In this document: piece after piece, positions 23,453 to 32,519 of the stretch | How positions within the stretch are numbered: the first letter of the stretch is position 1 | How the letters are laid out: each line of letters begins with the position of its first letter | Source: JASTVH01 sp042862465 | GTDB lineage: Bacteria; Pseudomonadota; Gammaproteobacteria; Pseudomonadales; Oleiphilaceae | Reading direction: 5' to 3' | Assembly: GCA_042862465.1 (NCBI GenBank) | Contig: JASTVH010000009.1 | Location: 1-64,000 of the forward strand | DNA length: 64,000 nt | Notes under the pieces: generated by a model | Databases searched by the model: none | Told to the model about the DNA's origin: nothing | What the model saw: the letters and a program-made list of their open reading frames with translations, nothing else | Translations under genes and position numbers: made by a program

Positions 23453-24816
23453 TCCGGCGTTCCTTCTTTGGCGGTCGCGTCCAGTGCACAGGTGCGGAAC
23501 CCGACGAACACGTCCTGCCGGGCCGGATGATAGGCCTGGCGGTAGGTGCCGCGAATCAGGTTGGAATATGTGGCGCAGGAGCCGCCACGGGTGGTCTTGT
23601 GATCACCGAACTGGAGGGTGGACATGAATGGGTACATGTCCACGGCAAAGCCGTCATAGGGCAGGAACTGGTTGGAGGTCCATTCCCACAGGGTCCCGAT
23701 CATCTGTCGGCAGCCGAACGGCGAGTCACCACCGGCGTAGGCATCCACCGGCACCCGTGCGAAATGACGCCCGTCCATGTCCACCCGCTCGGGGTCCATG
23801 GCATCGCCCCAGGGAAAACGCTGACGCGTCTCACCGGCCGGATTGCCCAGTGCCGCCACTTCCCACTCGAATTCCGTGGGCAGACGACGTCCGGCCCAGT
23901 TGCAGTAGGCCTCCACCTCCCAGTAGCTGACGTGCTTGACCGGGTGCGAGGCTTCCAGCGGCAACCATTGGTCAAAGTGGCGCTCGTACCATTGCCCGCC
24001 CTTGCGGCGCCAGTAAACCGGATGCCGGGGGGCCTCCTTGTGGGCAGTCGGCTCGCCGGTGCCAAACGCCATGTCCTGGGGCGTCTGCAGCCATTTGCGT
24101 CCACCAAAACTCCATAATTCGGGACGCTCGTAACCGCCGGCCTCCACAAAGGCCTGAAACTGGCGATTGCTCACCAATGTGGGGCTGATGCGAAATGCCG
24201 GCAAGGTCACATCGAAGCCGGGCTTTTCGTTGTCGAAGGCAAAATCCCGGGCGGCAAATTCGGTGCTGCCGGCCGGCATGCCGATCCGGTAGGTCCCGCC
24301 GGGAACGGTGACATCGCCCTCCGCCAGCGGTTCCGACGACGGCGCCGATTCCAGTTCCGCAAACGGCGGGGGTGGGTAGCCCTCGGTCTGCCGGCACCAG
24401 AGCATGGACTCGATATGCATGTTCTGGTGAAAGATGGCGTATTTGTAGAGGTAATGGACTGCCGGCGTCAGGGGCTGCGTCTGAATCCGTTGGTGGATGC
24501 GTCGGTAGACGCTGTCCTGGTAGGCCAACGTCGTCTGCTTGTCGGGGAACAGGCCGGGCGACCAGCGATCCTCGTGATCGACGTGAAAGGAATCCCACAG
24601 GTCATCCATCGACGGATCATGGGACGGCACCCCGTCCAGTGGCTTGAGGATGAAAGTCTCATAGAAGAAGGCGCAGTGCCCCGCTTCCCAGAGGGGCGGA
24701 TTGACTCCCGGATGGTAGGGCACCTGCAACTGATCGTCCGAGAGGCTTTCCACCAGCGTGAGCATCTTTTGCTGTGTGTGCTCCAGGGCGCTCAAGAGAC
24801 GCTCTCTGTCATCCAT
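23449..24816 (-). CDS. EgtB/SenA-like non-haem iron sulfoxide (selenoxide) synthase
   Basis: A 455-aa two-domain protein: an N-terminal DinB-type helical bundle (about 1-140) and a C-terminal formylglycine-generating-enzyme-like fold (about 165-445). The iron ligands expected for EgtB/OvoA are present as H47 (WEAGHCAFFYE), H130 and H134 (HQNMHIE). The end has TRGGSCATYSNLIRGTYRQA. The opening, with NPPLWEAGH, resembles the SenA/EgtB-X group more than the OvoA N-terminal domain. It probably joins a histidine derivative to cysteine or a selenosugar. The ATG at 24816 follows GGGGG; a 22-residue longer start is less likely. No egtD, senB or senC is in the window. Confidence 0.8.
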   Translation of the reverse strand: MDDRERLLSALEHTQQKMLTLVESLSDDQLQVPYHPGVNPPLWEAGHCAFFYETFILKPLDGVPSHDPSMDDLWDSFHVDHEDRWSPGLFPDKQTTLAYQDSVYRRIHQRIQTQPLTPAVHYLYKYAIFHQNMHIESMLWCRQTEGYPPPPFAELESAPSSEPLAEGDVTVPGGTYRIGMPAGSTEFAARDFAFDNEKPGFDVTLPAFRISPTLVSNRQFQAFVEAGGYERPELWSFGGRKWLQTPQDMAFGTGEPTAHKEAPRHPVYWRRKGGQWYERHFDQWLPLEASHPVKHVSYWEVEAYCNWAGRRLPTEFEWEVAALGNPAGETRQRFPWGDAMDPERVDMDGRHFARVPVDAYAGGDSPFGCRQMIGTLWEWTSNQFLPYDGFAVDMYPFMSTLQFGDHKTTRGGSCATYSNLIRGTYRQAYHPARQDVFVGFRTCALDATAKEGTPE

Positions 24817-24835
24817 CTGACCCCCTTTTTGTAGT

Positions 24836-24843
24836 GACCGGTC
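24836..24843. promoter_or_regulatory. GACCGGTC palindrome in the synthase leader
   Basis: A perfect 8-bp palindrome, with CCGACCGGTCACTA around it on the minus strand, lies 20 bases before the synthase ATG. It resembles operators of some TetR-family repressors. No regulator gene is adjacent. Confidence 0.25.
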
Positions 24844-24901
24844 GGTTTTGCCTACTGCACCATGTACGCGCCCGCCTGGCAACTAGTGTACTGTCAGATA
24901 T

Positions 24902-24927
24902 AAAACCACCCCATCAGCGGGGTTGGT
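24902..24927 (-). terminator. Terminator of the GST-like gene
   Basis: On the minus strand ACCAACCCC-GCTGAT-GGGGTGGT is followed by TTTTAT, 18 bases after the GST-like stop codon. It separates that gene from the synthase-methyltransferase operon. Confidence 0.65.
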
Positions 24928-24945
24928 GATCAGGTCATCCGAATC

Positions 24946-25656
24946 CTAGTGCCGCTGTTTGCGTGCTTCGGCAAGCTCCGTTTCCATGCGCGCCAGATAA
25001 TCGCCCAGCACGGGATGACGCCCAGCCGCCGCTTTCAGGGGCGATTCCAGGGGGCAGCGCAGCACCTGCACCAGGAAGCTGTACACCGTGGCGTCATAGG
25101 AAGTCGGCCGCTGATCCACGGCCAGGCCGGTTTCCTCCAGCGACGTCGCCAGGGCCACCAGATCCGCCTCGCCCGCTTCGTACACCTCCTCCCGGGGGTG
25201 ACGGGCGATGCCCTGCCCGACCAGCGCCCGGCGTACGCTGCGGCGGGCCACGACCGGCAGGATCTGACGCATGCCCGGCGGCAAGCCCTGGAAAAAGGCG
25301 GCGCGCATGTCAGGCCAGTATTGATCGTCCAGCCAGCGGGAATAAACCAGCGCAAAATACAGGCTTTCCTCACAGAGGCGGCGCAGCAGGTGGCCCCGGG
25401 CATGCTGTTGCGGCGTCAGGTGGCCATCCAGGCGGTCGCCGCTGGAGGCCTTGAGGTATTCCACGATCAGCCCGCTGTCCGGAATGCGGGTTTCACCATC
25501 GACAATGAACGGCAGCTTGCCACGCGGGGCCTTGATGGGCAGGGTTTCTTTCACCCGATAGCGAATGCCTGCCAGCTGGCAGTATGTTTCCACCTTCAGG
25601 CAAAAAGGGCTGGGATTGAGATTCCAGACATAGGGAAACTGATGCAGTTCGATCAT
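24946..25656 (-). CDS. Glutathione S-transferase family protein
   Basis: A 236-aa protein with a thioredoxin-like N-terminal domain (SPFCLKVETYCQLAGI, with a cysteine at the active-site turn; cis-proline region GKLPFIVDG; PDSGLIVEYL glutathione-site motif) and an all-helical C-terminal domain. The composition fits the metaxin/FAXC-like branch of the family. Substrate is unknown. It stands upstream of the EgtB/SenA-like operon on the same strand but appears to be terminated before it. Confidence 0.8.
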   Translation of the reverse strand: MIELHQFPYVWNLNPSPFCLKVETYCQLAGIRYRVKETLPIKAPRGKLPFIVDGETRIPDSGLIVEYLKASSGDRLDGHLTPQQHARGHLLRRLCEESLYFALVYSRWLDDQYWPDMRAAFFQGLPPGMRQILPVVARRSVRRALVGQGIARHPREEVYEAGEADLVALATSLEETGLAVDQRPTSYDATVYSFLVQVLRCPLESPLKAAAGRHPVLGDYLARMETELAEARKQRH

Positions 25657-25729
25657 AACGGGTCCTTGTTGAATCGGACGATGGAGGGAATCTGGCCATC
25701 ATTCATTGCATACGCTGACGCATAAATCC

Positions 25730-27463
25730 CTACAACGGTTCCAGATAATCCACTTTCAACTGCACGGATTCGCGACCACGAAACTCGTTCACATCCAGCT
25801 TATAGGCCAGATGGACCCGCTCGCAGCGGTGATTGGGCCAGACCCGGGTATCCACATTGAAGGCAATGGCATCCACCAGCACCTCCCCCTGCGGCGGCCG
25901 CAACAACAGCTTGAGGTGACGCTCGCCGACAATCCGCTGGTTGATGATCTCGAAGGGGCCGTCGAACTGCGGCTCCGGAAAGTGCTGCCCCCAGGGCCCG
26001 GCCTTTTGCAGTACCCGAGCAGTGGCCAGATTCAGCTCCGCTTCGGTCAGCTCGCCATCGGTGTGGATGGTGGCCTGCAGATCGTCTTCGCTGGCGTATT
26101 CCCGCACGGCTTCGTCGAAGGCCTTGGCAAAACGGTCGAAGTCCGCCCGCTTGAGGGTCATGCCCGCGGCCATGGCGTGGCCGCCGTATTTGAGCAACAA
26201 CCCCGGTTGCCGGGCATCCACCCGGGCCAGCACATCGCGAATGTGAACGCCGGGAATCGAGCGCGCCGAGCCCTTGATCTCCTGCTCGTCCTCATCCGCC
26301 GCCGCGAAGGCAATCACCGGACGGTGGACCTGTTCGCGCACCCGGGCCGCGAGGATGCCGATCACGCCCTGATGCCATTCCGGCTCATACAGGCACAGGC
26401 CCCAGGGCAGGTTCTTGCCGGAGAGATGCAGTTGCTGCAGGTTCTCCTCTGCCTGCAGGCGCATCTCCTGCTCGATGCTGCGGCGCTCCCGGTTGAGACG
26501 GTCCAGCTCCACCGCCAGCTCCATGGCCGCGTCTTCCCGGTCCGCCAGCAGACAGGCAATGCCCAGACTCATGTCGTCCAGACGACCCGCCGCATTCAGG
26601 CGCGGACCGATGACGAAGCCCAGATCGGTGGAGGTCAGCGAATCCAGCTTGCGGCCCGCCACCTCCAGCAGGGCCTTGATGCCCGGCCGCGTCTGCCCCT
26701 GGCGAATACGCCGCAGGCCCTGGGCCACTAGGATACGGTTATTGTGATCCAGCGGCACCACATCGGCGACCGTTCCCAGCGCCACCAGATCCAGCAGCTC
26801 CGCCAGATTGGGTTCGCGTCCCTGCTCAAATCGCCCGACATCCCGCAACCGGCGGCGCAATACCGTCAGCACGTAGAACATCACCCCGACACCGGCCGCA
26901 TGCTTGCTCAGGAATTCACAGCCGGGCTGATTGGGATTGACGATAGCATCGGCCGCGGGCAGCTGTTCGCCCGGCAGGTGGTGGTCGGTCACGATCACCC
27001 GGCAACCGGCCTCGCGCGCCGCTGCCACGCCTTCCACCGCACTGATGCCATTGTCCACGGTCACCAGCACATCCGGCAGCGCACCCTCTTCCCGAAGGCG
27101 GTCGATGATGCCGGCCGACAGGCCATAGCCATCGGCAAAGCGGCTGGGCACCCGGAAAGCCAGTTTGCCCGCCCCGAGCATCTGCAGCCCCAGCATGGCC
27201 ACCGCTGTGGAGGTGGCGCCGTCGGCATCGAAATCGCCCAGGATCAGGATGGACTGCTGCGCATCGATAGCCTCCTGCAGGAGCTCGGCGGCCCGCTCCA
27301 CGCCCTGCAGGCGTGACGGCGGAACCAGGGAGCGCAGGCTGTAGTCGAGCTGCGCGGCATCCTTGACGCCGCGGGCGGCATAGATGCGCTGAAGAAGAGG
27401 GGGAATGCTGCTGTCCCAACCACTCAGGTCGGGACAGTCTCGACGTACGATACGGCGCTGCAT
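25730..27463 (-). CDS. recJ: Single-stranded-DNA-specific exonuclease RecJ
   Basis: RecJ degrades 5' single-stranded DNA ends in recombination, mismatch and base-excision repair. The DHH-family metal motifs are ILGDFDADGATSTAVAML (about 75-92), TVDNGIS and VTDHHLPGE, and the DHHA1 domain has KYGGHAMAAGMTL. 577 aa, normal. It lies 30 bases after thrC on the same strand. Confidence 0.96.
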   Translation of the reverse strand: MQRRIVRRDCPDLSGWDSSIPPLLQRIYAARGVKDAAQLDYSLRSLVPPSRLQGVERAAELLQEAIDAQQSILILGDFDADGATSTAVAMLGLQMLGAGKLAFRVPSRFADGYGLSAGIIDRLREEGALPDVLVTVDNGISAVEGVAAAREAGCRVIVTDHHLPGEQLPAADAIVNPNQPGCEFLSKHAAGVGVMFYVLTVLRRRLRDVGRFEQGREPNLAELLDLVALGTVADVVPLDHNNRILVAQGLRRIRQGQTRPGIKALLEVAGRKLDSLTSTDLGFVIGPRLNAAGRLDDMSLGIACLLADREDAAMELAVELDRLNRERRSIEQEMRLQAEENLQQLHLSGKNLPWGLCLYEPEWHQGVIGILAARVREQVHRPVIAFAAADEDEQEIKGSARSIPGVHIRDVLARVDARQPGLLLKYGGHAMAAGMTLKRADFDRFAKAFDEAVREYASEDDLQATIHTDGELTEAELNLATARVLQKAGPWGQHFPEPQFDGPFEIINQRIVGERHLKLLLRPPQGEVLVDAIAFNVDTRVWPNHRCERVHLAYKLDVNEFRGRESVQLKVDYLEPL

Positions 27464-27493
27464 AAGGCTCCGAGCGACGGTGGGTGAGGCTGA

Positions 27494-28897
27494 CTAGTCG
27501 GCGAATTTCCAGCTGGAGGCGATAAACTGCTGCACCGCCTGGAGGTCGTTGTCCAGCACCGTGTAACGCTCTTCCCGCTCGAACAGATCCGCCAGGTGAT
27601 GGGGCAGCTTGGGCTCCTCGCCGGCGCCGGACTTCTCCACCGCCTCCGGGAACTTGGCCGGATGCGCGGTACCCAGGGTGACCATGGGCACCTCCGGATC
27701 GCGGCGGCACCGGCGCGCGGCCTCAACACCGATGGCTGTGTGGGGGTCGAGCAGGAATTCGGTTTCGTCGAACACCTGCTTGATGGTCTGGCAGGTCTTG
27801 TCATCGTCGACGGTGTAACTGTCGAACAGCGCGCGGGCCCGCTTCCAGCGGTAGTCGGCGATCTCGATGGGACCGTTCTTGAAGCGTTCCAGCAGATCCG
27901 CAACGGCAGCGCCATCACGACCATGCAGGTCGAACAGCAGACGCTCGAAGTTGCTGGAGATCATGATGTCCATGCTCGGCGACAGCGTATGGGCAAGCTG
28001 ATGGCGCTCGTACTTGTTGCCGCTGAAGAAGCGATGGAGGATGTCGTTCCTGTTGGTGGCCACCACCAGCTGGTTGATGGGCAGGCCCATTTCCCGCGCC
28101 AGATAACCGGCGAAGATGTCGCCGAAGTTGCCGGTGGGCACCGAGAAGGCGGTGCTGCGCAGCGGCCCGCCCAGCGCCAGGGAGGCGGAGAAGTAGTAAA
28201 CGATCTGGGCCATGATACGGGCCCAGTTGATGGAATTGACCGCCACCAGCTGGGTCTTGCCCTGCAGGAAGGACTGGTCGCCGAAGCTGTCCTTGACCAT
28301 CTGCTGGCAGTCGTCGAAATTGCCGCGGATGGCCAGGTTGTGGATGTTGTCCCCCGGCACCGTGGTCATCTGCCGGCGCTGGACCTCGGACACCCGCTGG
28401 TGCGGATGCAGGATGTAGATATCCACGTGCTTGCAGCGACGGCAGCCTTCGATGGCAGCCGAACCGGTATCCCCGGAAGTGGCGCCCAGGATGACCACAT
28501 GCTGGTTGCGCTTCTCCAGCACATAGTCCAGCAGTCGCCCCAGCAGTTGCAGGGCGAAGTCCTTGAAGGCCAGGGTCGGCCCCCGGTAGAGCTCCATCAT
28601 CCACTCGTTGCTGTCCAGCTGCACCATCGGCGCCACGGCCTTGTGGGCGAACACGGCGTAGGTGTCCTTGAGCATGACACGGAAATCGTCCGCCGGGATC
28701 GACTCCTCCACGAACGGATAGATCACTTTGAAGGCCAGTTCGTGATACGGCAGGCTGCGCCAGGAGGCGATTTCTTCCGGGGTATAGCGTGGCAGGTACT
28801 CCGGAACGTAGAGGCCGCCATCGGTGGCCAGGCCGGTCAGCAGAACGTCTTCGAAATTGAGGGCGGGCGCGCTGCCACGGGTACTGATGTATTTCAC
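27494..28897 (-). CDS. thrC: Threonine synthase
   Basis: ThrC converts O-phosphohomoserine to threonine with pyridoxal phosphate. The N-terminal threonine-synthase domain opens MKYISTRGSAPALNFEDVLLTGLA, the PLP lysine is in LAFKDFALQLLG (about 110-121), and the phosphate-binding ATSGDTGSAAIEG loop follows. 467 aa, class I length. It follows hom after 86 bases containing an intergenic hairpin, and precedes recJ. Confidence 0.96.
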   Translation of the reverse strand: MKYISTRGSAPALNFEDVLLTGLATDGGLYVPEYLPRYTPEEIASWRSLPYHELAFKVIYPFVEESIPADDFRVMLKDTYAVFAHKAVAPMVQLDSNEWMMELYRGPTLAFKDFALQLLGRLLDYVLEKRNQHVVILGATSGDTGSAAIEGCRRCKHVDIYILHPHQRVSEVQRRQMTTVPGDNIHNLAIRGNFDDCQQMVKDSFGDQSFLQGKTQLVAVNSINWARIMAQIVYYFSASLALGGPLRSTAFSVPTGNFGDIFAGYLAREMGLPINQLVVATNRNDILHRFFSGNKYERHQLAHTLSPSMDIMISSNFERLLFDLHGRDGAAVADLLERFKNGPIEIADYRWKRARALFDSYTVDDDKTCQTIKQVFDETEFLLDPHTAIGVEAARRCRRDPEVPMVTLGTAHPAKFPEAVEKSGAGEEPKLPHHLADLFEREERYTVLDNDLQAVQQFIASSWKFAD

Positions 28898-28950
28898 GAT
28901 AGGACCTTGTCTCGGGAATCTACGGCTGGGTCAGGGGTTCGATCAGGACC

Positions 28951-28976
28951 GGAGTCCGACCCGAGGGCCGGACTCC
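28951..28976. other. Hairpin between hom and thrC
   Basis: Perfect 8-bp arms GGAGTCCG and CGGACTCC enclose a 10-base loop just after the hom stop codon. There is no T-tract, so it is more likely an mRNA stability or processing element within the hom-thrC transcript than a terminator. Confidence 0.4.
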
Positions 28977-28983
28977 CTCCTGG

Positions 28984-30288
28984 TTAATCCGGGAAGTGCT
29001 CGGCACGAATACGCACGATGCGCTCCGCCACATCCGGGAGCGCTTCGAGATCGGCGATGGCGCGGTTCATCTGTCGTTCCTGCACGGTATGAGTCAGGAT
29101 GATGACCGGAATTTGCCCGTCTTCAAGCTCTGACTCTTTCTGCATGATGGACTCGATGTTGATGCCGTTTTCGCTCAGGATCGAGGCGATCTTGGCCAGC
29201 ACGCCCGGATGGTCGTGGGCCTGAATGCGCAGGTAATAGGCCGAATAGACCTCCTCCATCGGTAGCACGTCGAGGTTCTCGATGGCGTGAGGTTCGAAGC
29301 CCAGGTACGGCACCCGCTGGCTGCTGTCGCTCGCCACGGAGCGGGACACGTCGACGATATCGGCAATCACCGCCGAGGCGGTGGCTTCGGCACCGGCTCC
29401 CGGGCCGGTGTACATGGTCTGCCCGACCGCATCGCCATCCACCACGACCGCGTTGAGAACACCGTTGACGTTGGCCATCAGGTGGCGGACGGGCACCAGC
29501 GTCGGATGCACCCGCAGCTCGACACCGTCGGCGCGACGGCGGGTAATACCCAGGTGCTTCACCCGGTAGCCGAGCAGTTCGGCGTGGGCGATGTCGTAAG
29601 GAGTGACGTTGCTGATGCCTTCGGTATAGGCATGGTCAAACTGCAGCGGAATACCGAAGGCAGTGGAGGCCAGGATGGTCAGCTTGTGGGCCGCGTCGAT
29701 GCCTTCCACGTCGAAGGTGGGATCGGCTTCTGCGTAACCCAGGTCCTGCGCTTCCTTGAGCACCTCGTTGAAGTCGCGGCCGGCGCGCATTTCGGTGAGG
29801 ATATAGTTGCCAGTCCCGTTGATGATGCCCGCGAGCCAGTTGATGCGGTTGCCGGACATGCCTTCGCGCACGGCCTTGATGACCGGAATACCACCGGCGA
29901 CACCGGCCTCGAAGGCGACGATCACGTTCTTGGCGGCGGCGGCCTCGAAAATCTCGTTGCCGTGCACGGCGATCAGCGCCTTGTTGGCGGTGACCACGTG
30001 CTTGCCGTTCTCGATCGCGGCCATGACCAGTTCACGGGCCGTTTCGTAGCCCCCGATCAGCTCGACAACCACGTCGACCTCGTCGTCCCGGACCACCTCG
30101 AAGATGTCCTCGGAAAAGGGTACCGTGCCCAGATCCAGGTGCGTGGGGCGACGGCGTGATGCCACATGGCACATCTTGATCGCACATCCGGCCCGGCCTT
30201 CAATGAGTTCCGCGTTACGCCGCATGACCTCGAATGTACCGCCACCGACGGTACCCAGTCCGCAGATTCCGACCTTGACCTCTTTCAA
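28984..30288 (-). CDS. hom: Homoserine dehydrogenase
   Basis: Hom reduces aspartate semialdehyde to homoserine, the branch to threonine and methionine. The NAD(P)-binding start is VGICGLGTVGGGTFEVM, the catalytic domain includes GIINGTGNYILTEM and EADPTFDVEGIDAAHKL, and a C-terminal ACT domain (about 350-425) suggests feedback inhibition by threonine. 434 aa. It is grouped with thrC downstream and alaC upstream, all minus strand. Confidence 0.96.
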   Translation of the reverse strand: MKEVKVGICGLGTVGGGTFEVMRRNAELIEGRAGCAIKMCHVASRRRPTHLDLGTVPFSEDIFEVVRDDEVDVVVELIGGYETARELVMAAIENGKHVVTANKALIAVHGNEIFEAAAAKNVIVAFEAGVAGGIPVIKAVREGMSGNRINWLAGIINGTGNYILTEMRAGRDFNEVLKEAQDLGYAEADPTFDVEGIDAAHKLTILASTAFGIPLQFDHAYTEGISNVTPYDIAHAELLGYRVKHLGITRRRADGVELRVHPTLVPVRHLMANVNGVLNAVVVDGDAVGQTMYTGPGAGAEATASAVIADIVDVSRSVASDSSQRVPYLGFEPHAIENLDVLPMEEVYSAYYLRIQAHDHPGVLAKIASILSENGINIESIMQKESELEDGQIPVIILTHTVQERQMNRAIADLEALPDVAERIVRIRAEHFPD

Positions 30289-30313
30289 CCTATCACCTCA
30301 ATTGCCCGGTACA

Positions 30314-31507
30314 TTACTCCGCCAGCAAACCATCCTGGCGGAACATTTTCCGCAGGCCGCGAATGGCCTGACGGGTCCGTTGTTCGTTTTCTATCAGCGC
30401 AAAGCGCACATGGTCGTCGCCGTAATGGCCAAAACCGATGCCTGGCGATGCCGCCACTTTGGCATCCCGCAGCAGTTTTTTACTGAATTCCAGCGAGCCC
30501 AGCGACCGGTAGGCTTCCGGGATCTTTGCCCAGACAAACATGGTCGCCTTCGGCGGCGTGACGGTCCAGCCAATATCATTGAGCCCCTGGCACAGGACAT
30601 CGCGCCGCTTCTGATACAGATCGCGAATCTCGGCGACACAGGTTTGATCCCCCTCCAGGGCGGAAATGGCAGCCACCTGAATCGGTGTAAAGGTGCCGTA
30701 ATCCAGGTAGGACTTGATCCGCGCCAGGGCTGCAATCAGTTCCGGATTGCCGCAACAGAAGCCGACACGCCAGCCCGGCATATTATAACTTTTGGACAGT
30801 GAAAAAAACTCGACAGCGATCTCTTTTGCGCCTTCCACCTGCAGGATTGACGGGGCCTGGTAACCGTCAAAAACGATATCGGCGTAGGCCAGATCCTGCA
30901 CCACCCAGATCCCGTGTTCCCGGGCGATCTCGACGACCCGTTCGAAGAAGTCCAGATCCACGCAATGGGTGGTGGGGTTGCCGGGAAAGTTCAGCACCAG
31001 CATCTTGGGCCGCGGCCAGGAATCGAGGATGGCTTTTTCCAGTTCGGCAAAGAAGTCCACCCCGTCGGCCATCGGCACATGACGGATATCCGCCCCGGCG
31101 ATGACAAAGCCATAGGGATGGATGGGATACGAGGGATTGGGCACCAGCGCGGCATCACCCGGTGCCATGGTGGCCAGTGCCAGGTGCGCCAGCCCTTCCT
31201 TGGAGCCAATGGTGACGATGGCCTCGCTTTCCGGATCCAGATCCACATTGTAGCGCTGCTTGTACCAGCCGGTGATCGCCCGGCGCAGACGCGGAATCCC
31301 CCGGGACTGGGAGTAGCGATGGGTGTCGCCACGCTGGACCGCTTCGGTCAGCTTATCGACAATGTGGCGGGGTGTGGGCTGATCAGGATTGCCCATGCCG
31401 AAATCAATGATATCTTCGCCCCGCGCCCTAGCCTCACGCTTCAAGTCGTTGACGATATTGAAAACGTACGGCGGGAGTCGCTCGATCCCGGGAAACCGCT
31501 CACTCAT
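30314..31507 (-). CDS. alaC: Alanine transaminase AlaC-type aminotransferase
   Basis: A class I/II PLP aminotransferase of 397 aa, most like AlaC, the glutamate-pyruvate transaminase. Features: DFGMGNPDQPTP, the PLP aspartate region (VVQDLAYADIVFDGY), the PLP lysine in FFSLSKSYNMPGWRVGF, and RFALIENEQR near the end. The ATG at 31507 has AAGGA 8 bases upstream; an ATG three codons earlier overlaps that site. It lies 25 bases before hom, so it may be co-expressed with threonine synthesis. Confidence 0.88.
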   Translation of the reverse strand: MSERFPGIERLPPYVFNIVNDLKREARARGEDIIDFGMGNPDQPTPRHIVDKLTEAVQRGDTHRYSQSRGIPRLRRAITGWYKQRYNVDLDPESEAIVTIGSKEGLAHLALATMAPGDAALVPNPSYPIHPYGFVIAGADIRHVPMADGVDFFAELEKAILDSWPRPKMLVLNFPGNPTTHCVDLDFFERVVEIAREHGIWVVQDLAYADIVFDGYQAPSILQVEGAKEIAVEFFSLSKSYNMPGWRVGFCCGNPELIAALARIKSYLDYGTFTPIQVAAISALEGDQTCVAEIRDLYQKRRDVLCQGLNDIGWTVTPPKATMFVWAKIPEAYRSLGSLEFSKKLLRDAKVAASPGIGFGHYGDDHVRFALIENEQRTRQAIRGLRKMFRQDGLLAE

Positions 31508-31557
31508 GCTATTCATCCTTTTTATATCTGATAGCGTTTTCCATCATTCAGCAACGC

Positions 31558-31593
31558 AAAAGGCCCGCGACACCTCCAGGGTGCTACGGGCCT
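31558..31593 (-). terminator. Terminator after dsbC
   Basis: On the minus strand AGGCCCG and CGGGCCT arms, with inner complementary ACC/GGT, are followed by TTTTGCG. It is about 60 bases beyond the dsbC stop and ahead of the alaC promoter region. Confidence 0.65.
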
Positions 31594-31653
31594 TCGCAGG
31601 AAACCGCCGATATTTCGGGCCGGCGAAGTCCGACCCACTGTGGCCCGACAGAT

Positions 31654-32415
31654 TCAGGAGCCGGCTTCGAGGCCCAGCGCCTGAATCAGCCGATCAGCCG
31701 GCACATAGCCACGCACCATGCGACCATCCTCCAGAATGATGGCTGGCGTACCAGTCACCCCAAGTTCCTGCCCCAACTGATACTGGGACAGCACCGGATT
31801 GTCGCACTGCTTGCTCGGGATCGATTCGCCGTTCTTGGCAGCAGTCAGCGCCGCCTTGGAATCGTCTGCACACCAGGCGGAAATGTATTTGCGGAAAGAC
31901 GGCGTCCCCGGGCCGGAGCGCGGAAATGCCAGGTAGTCCACCTCGATGCCATTGGCGTTGAGCTTGGGCACCTCCTTGTGGAGTTTGCGGCAATAAGGGC
32001 AATCGATATCGGTAAACACCGCGATGCGCGCCTTGACCTCGCCCTCCGGTTTGAAGCGGATACGCTCTTCCGGAGCAACCTGCGCCAACTGGTCGGCGCG
32101 CTCCTCGGCGCGGCGTGCCTCGGTCAGATTGACGATGCCGGAGTCCTCAACGCGGTATAGATCGCCCACCAGCAGGTGTTCGGCATCGCCGGTGACGTAA
32201 ATCAGCTCCTGGCTGTTGGTCTTGACCTCGTACAGGTTGTCGATCGCGGCCGGCTTGATGGATACCACCTCAACCCCGGGAACGGCCTGCGCGATTTTTT
32301 GGGTGATCCGCTGCTTGACCTCGGCACCGGGTGCGCTGGGCGCATCCGCGGCCCATCCCTGATGAACCAGCGTCATCAGGACGGTCAGGACAAACAGACG
32401 TAATGAATAGGGCAT
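31654..32415 (-). CDS. dsbC: Thiol:disulfide interchange protein DsbC
   Basis: DsbC is a periplasmic disulfide isomerase kept reduced by DsbD. A signal peptide (about 1-22, ending QGWAA) is followed by the dimerisation domain and a thioredoxin fold with the active site DIDCPYCRKLH, a cis-proline TPAI and a second cysteine pair (WCADD and KQCDN). 253 aa. It is next to xerD as in pseudomonads. Confidence 0.95.
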   Translation of the reverse strand: MPYSLRLFVLTVLMTLVHQGWAADAPSAPGAEVKQRITQKIAQAVPGVEVVSIKPAAIDNLYEVKTNSQELIYVTGDAEHLLVGDLYRVEDSGIVNLTEARRAEERADQLAQVAPEERIRFKPEGEVKARIAVFTDIDCPYCRKLHKEVPKLNANGIEVDYLAFPRSGPGTPSFRKYISAWCADDSKAALTAAKNGESIPSKQCDNPVLSQYQLGQELGVTGTPAIILEDGRMVRGYVPADRLIQALGLEAGS

Positions 32416-32519
32416 GCAGAGAACTCCTTGGCGCGTTGCAAGCTATGAGCGTATTAGAATTCAGGGTTAATAGAAAGTTCCAGTGCGAGCCAATGTGACC
32501 GCTTTATTCCCTCGGGACA

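Noticed and set aside
24895..24901. Single CTGTCAG half-site upstream of the synthase gene
   Set aside because: No partner half-site at 11-bp spacing.
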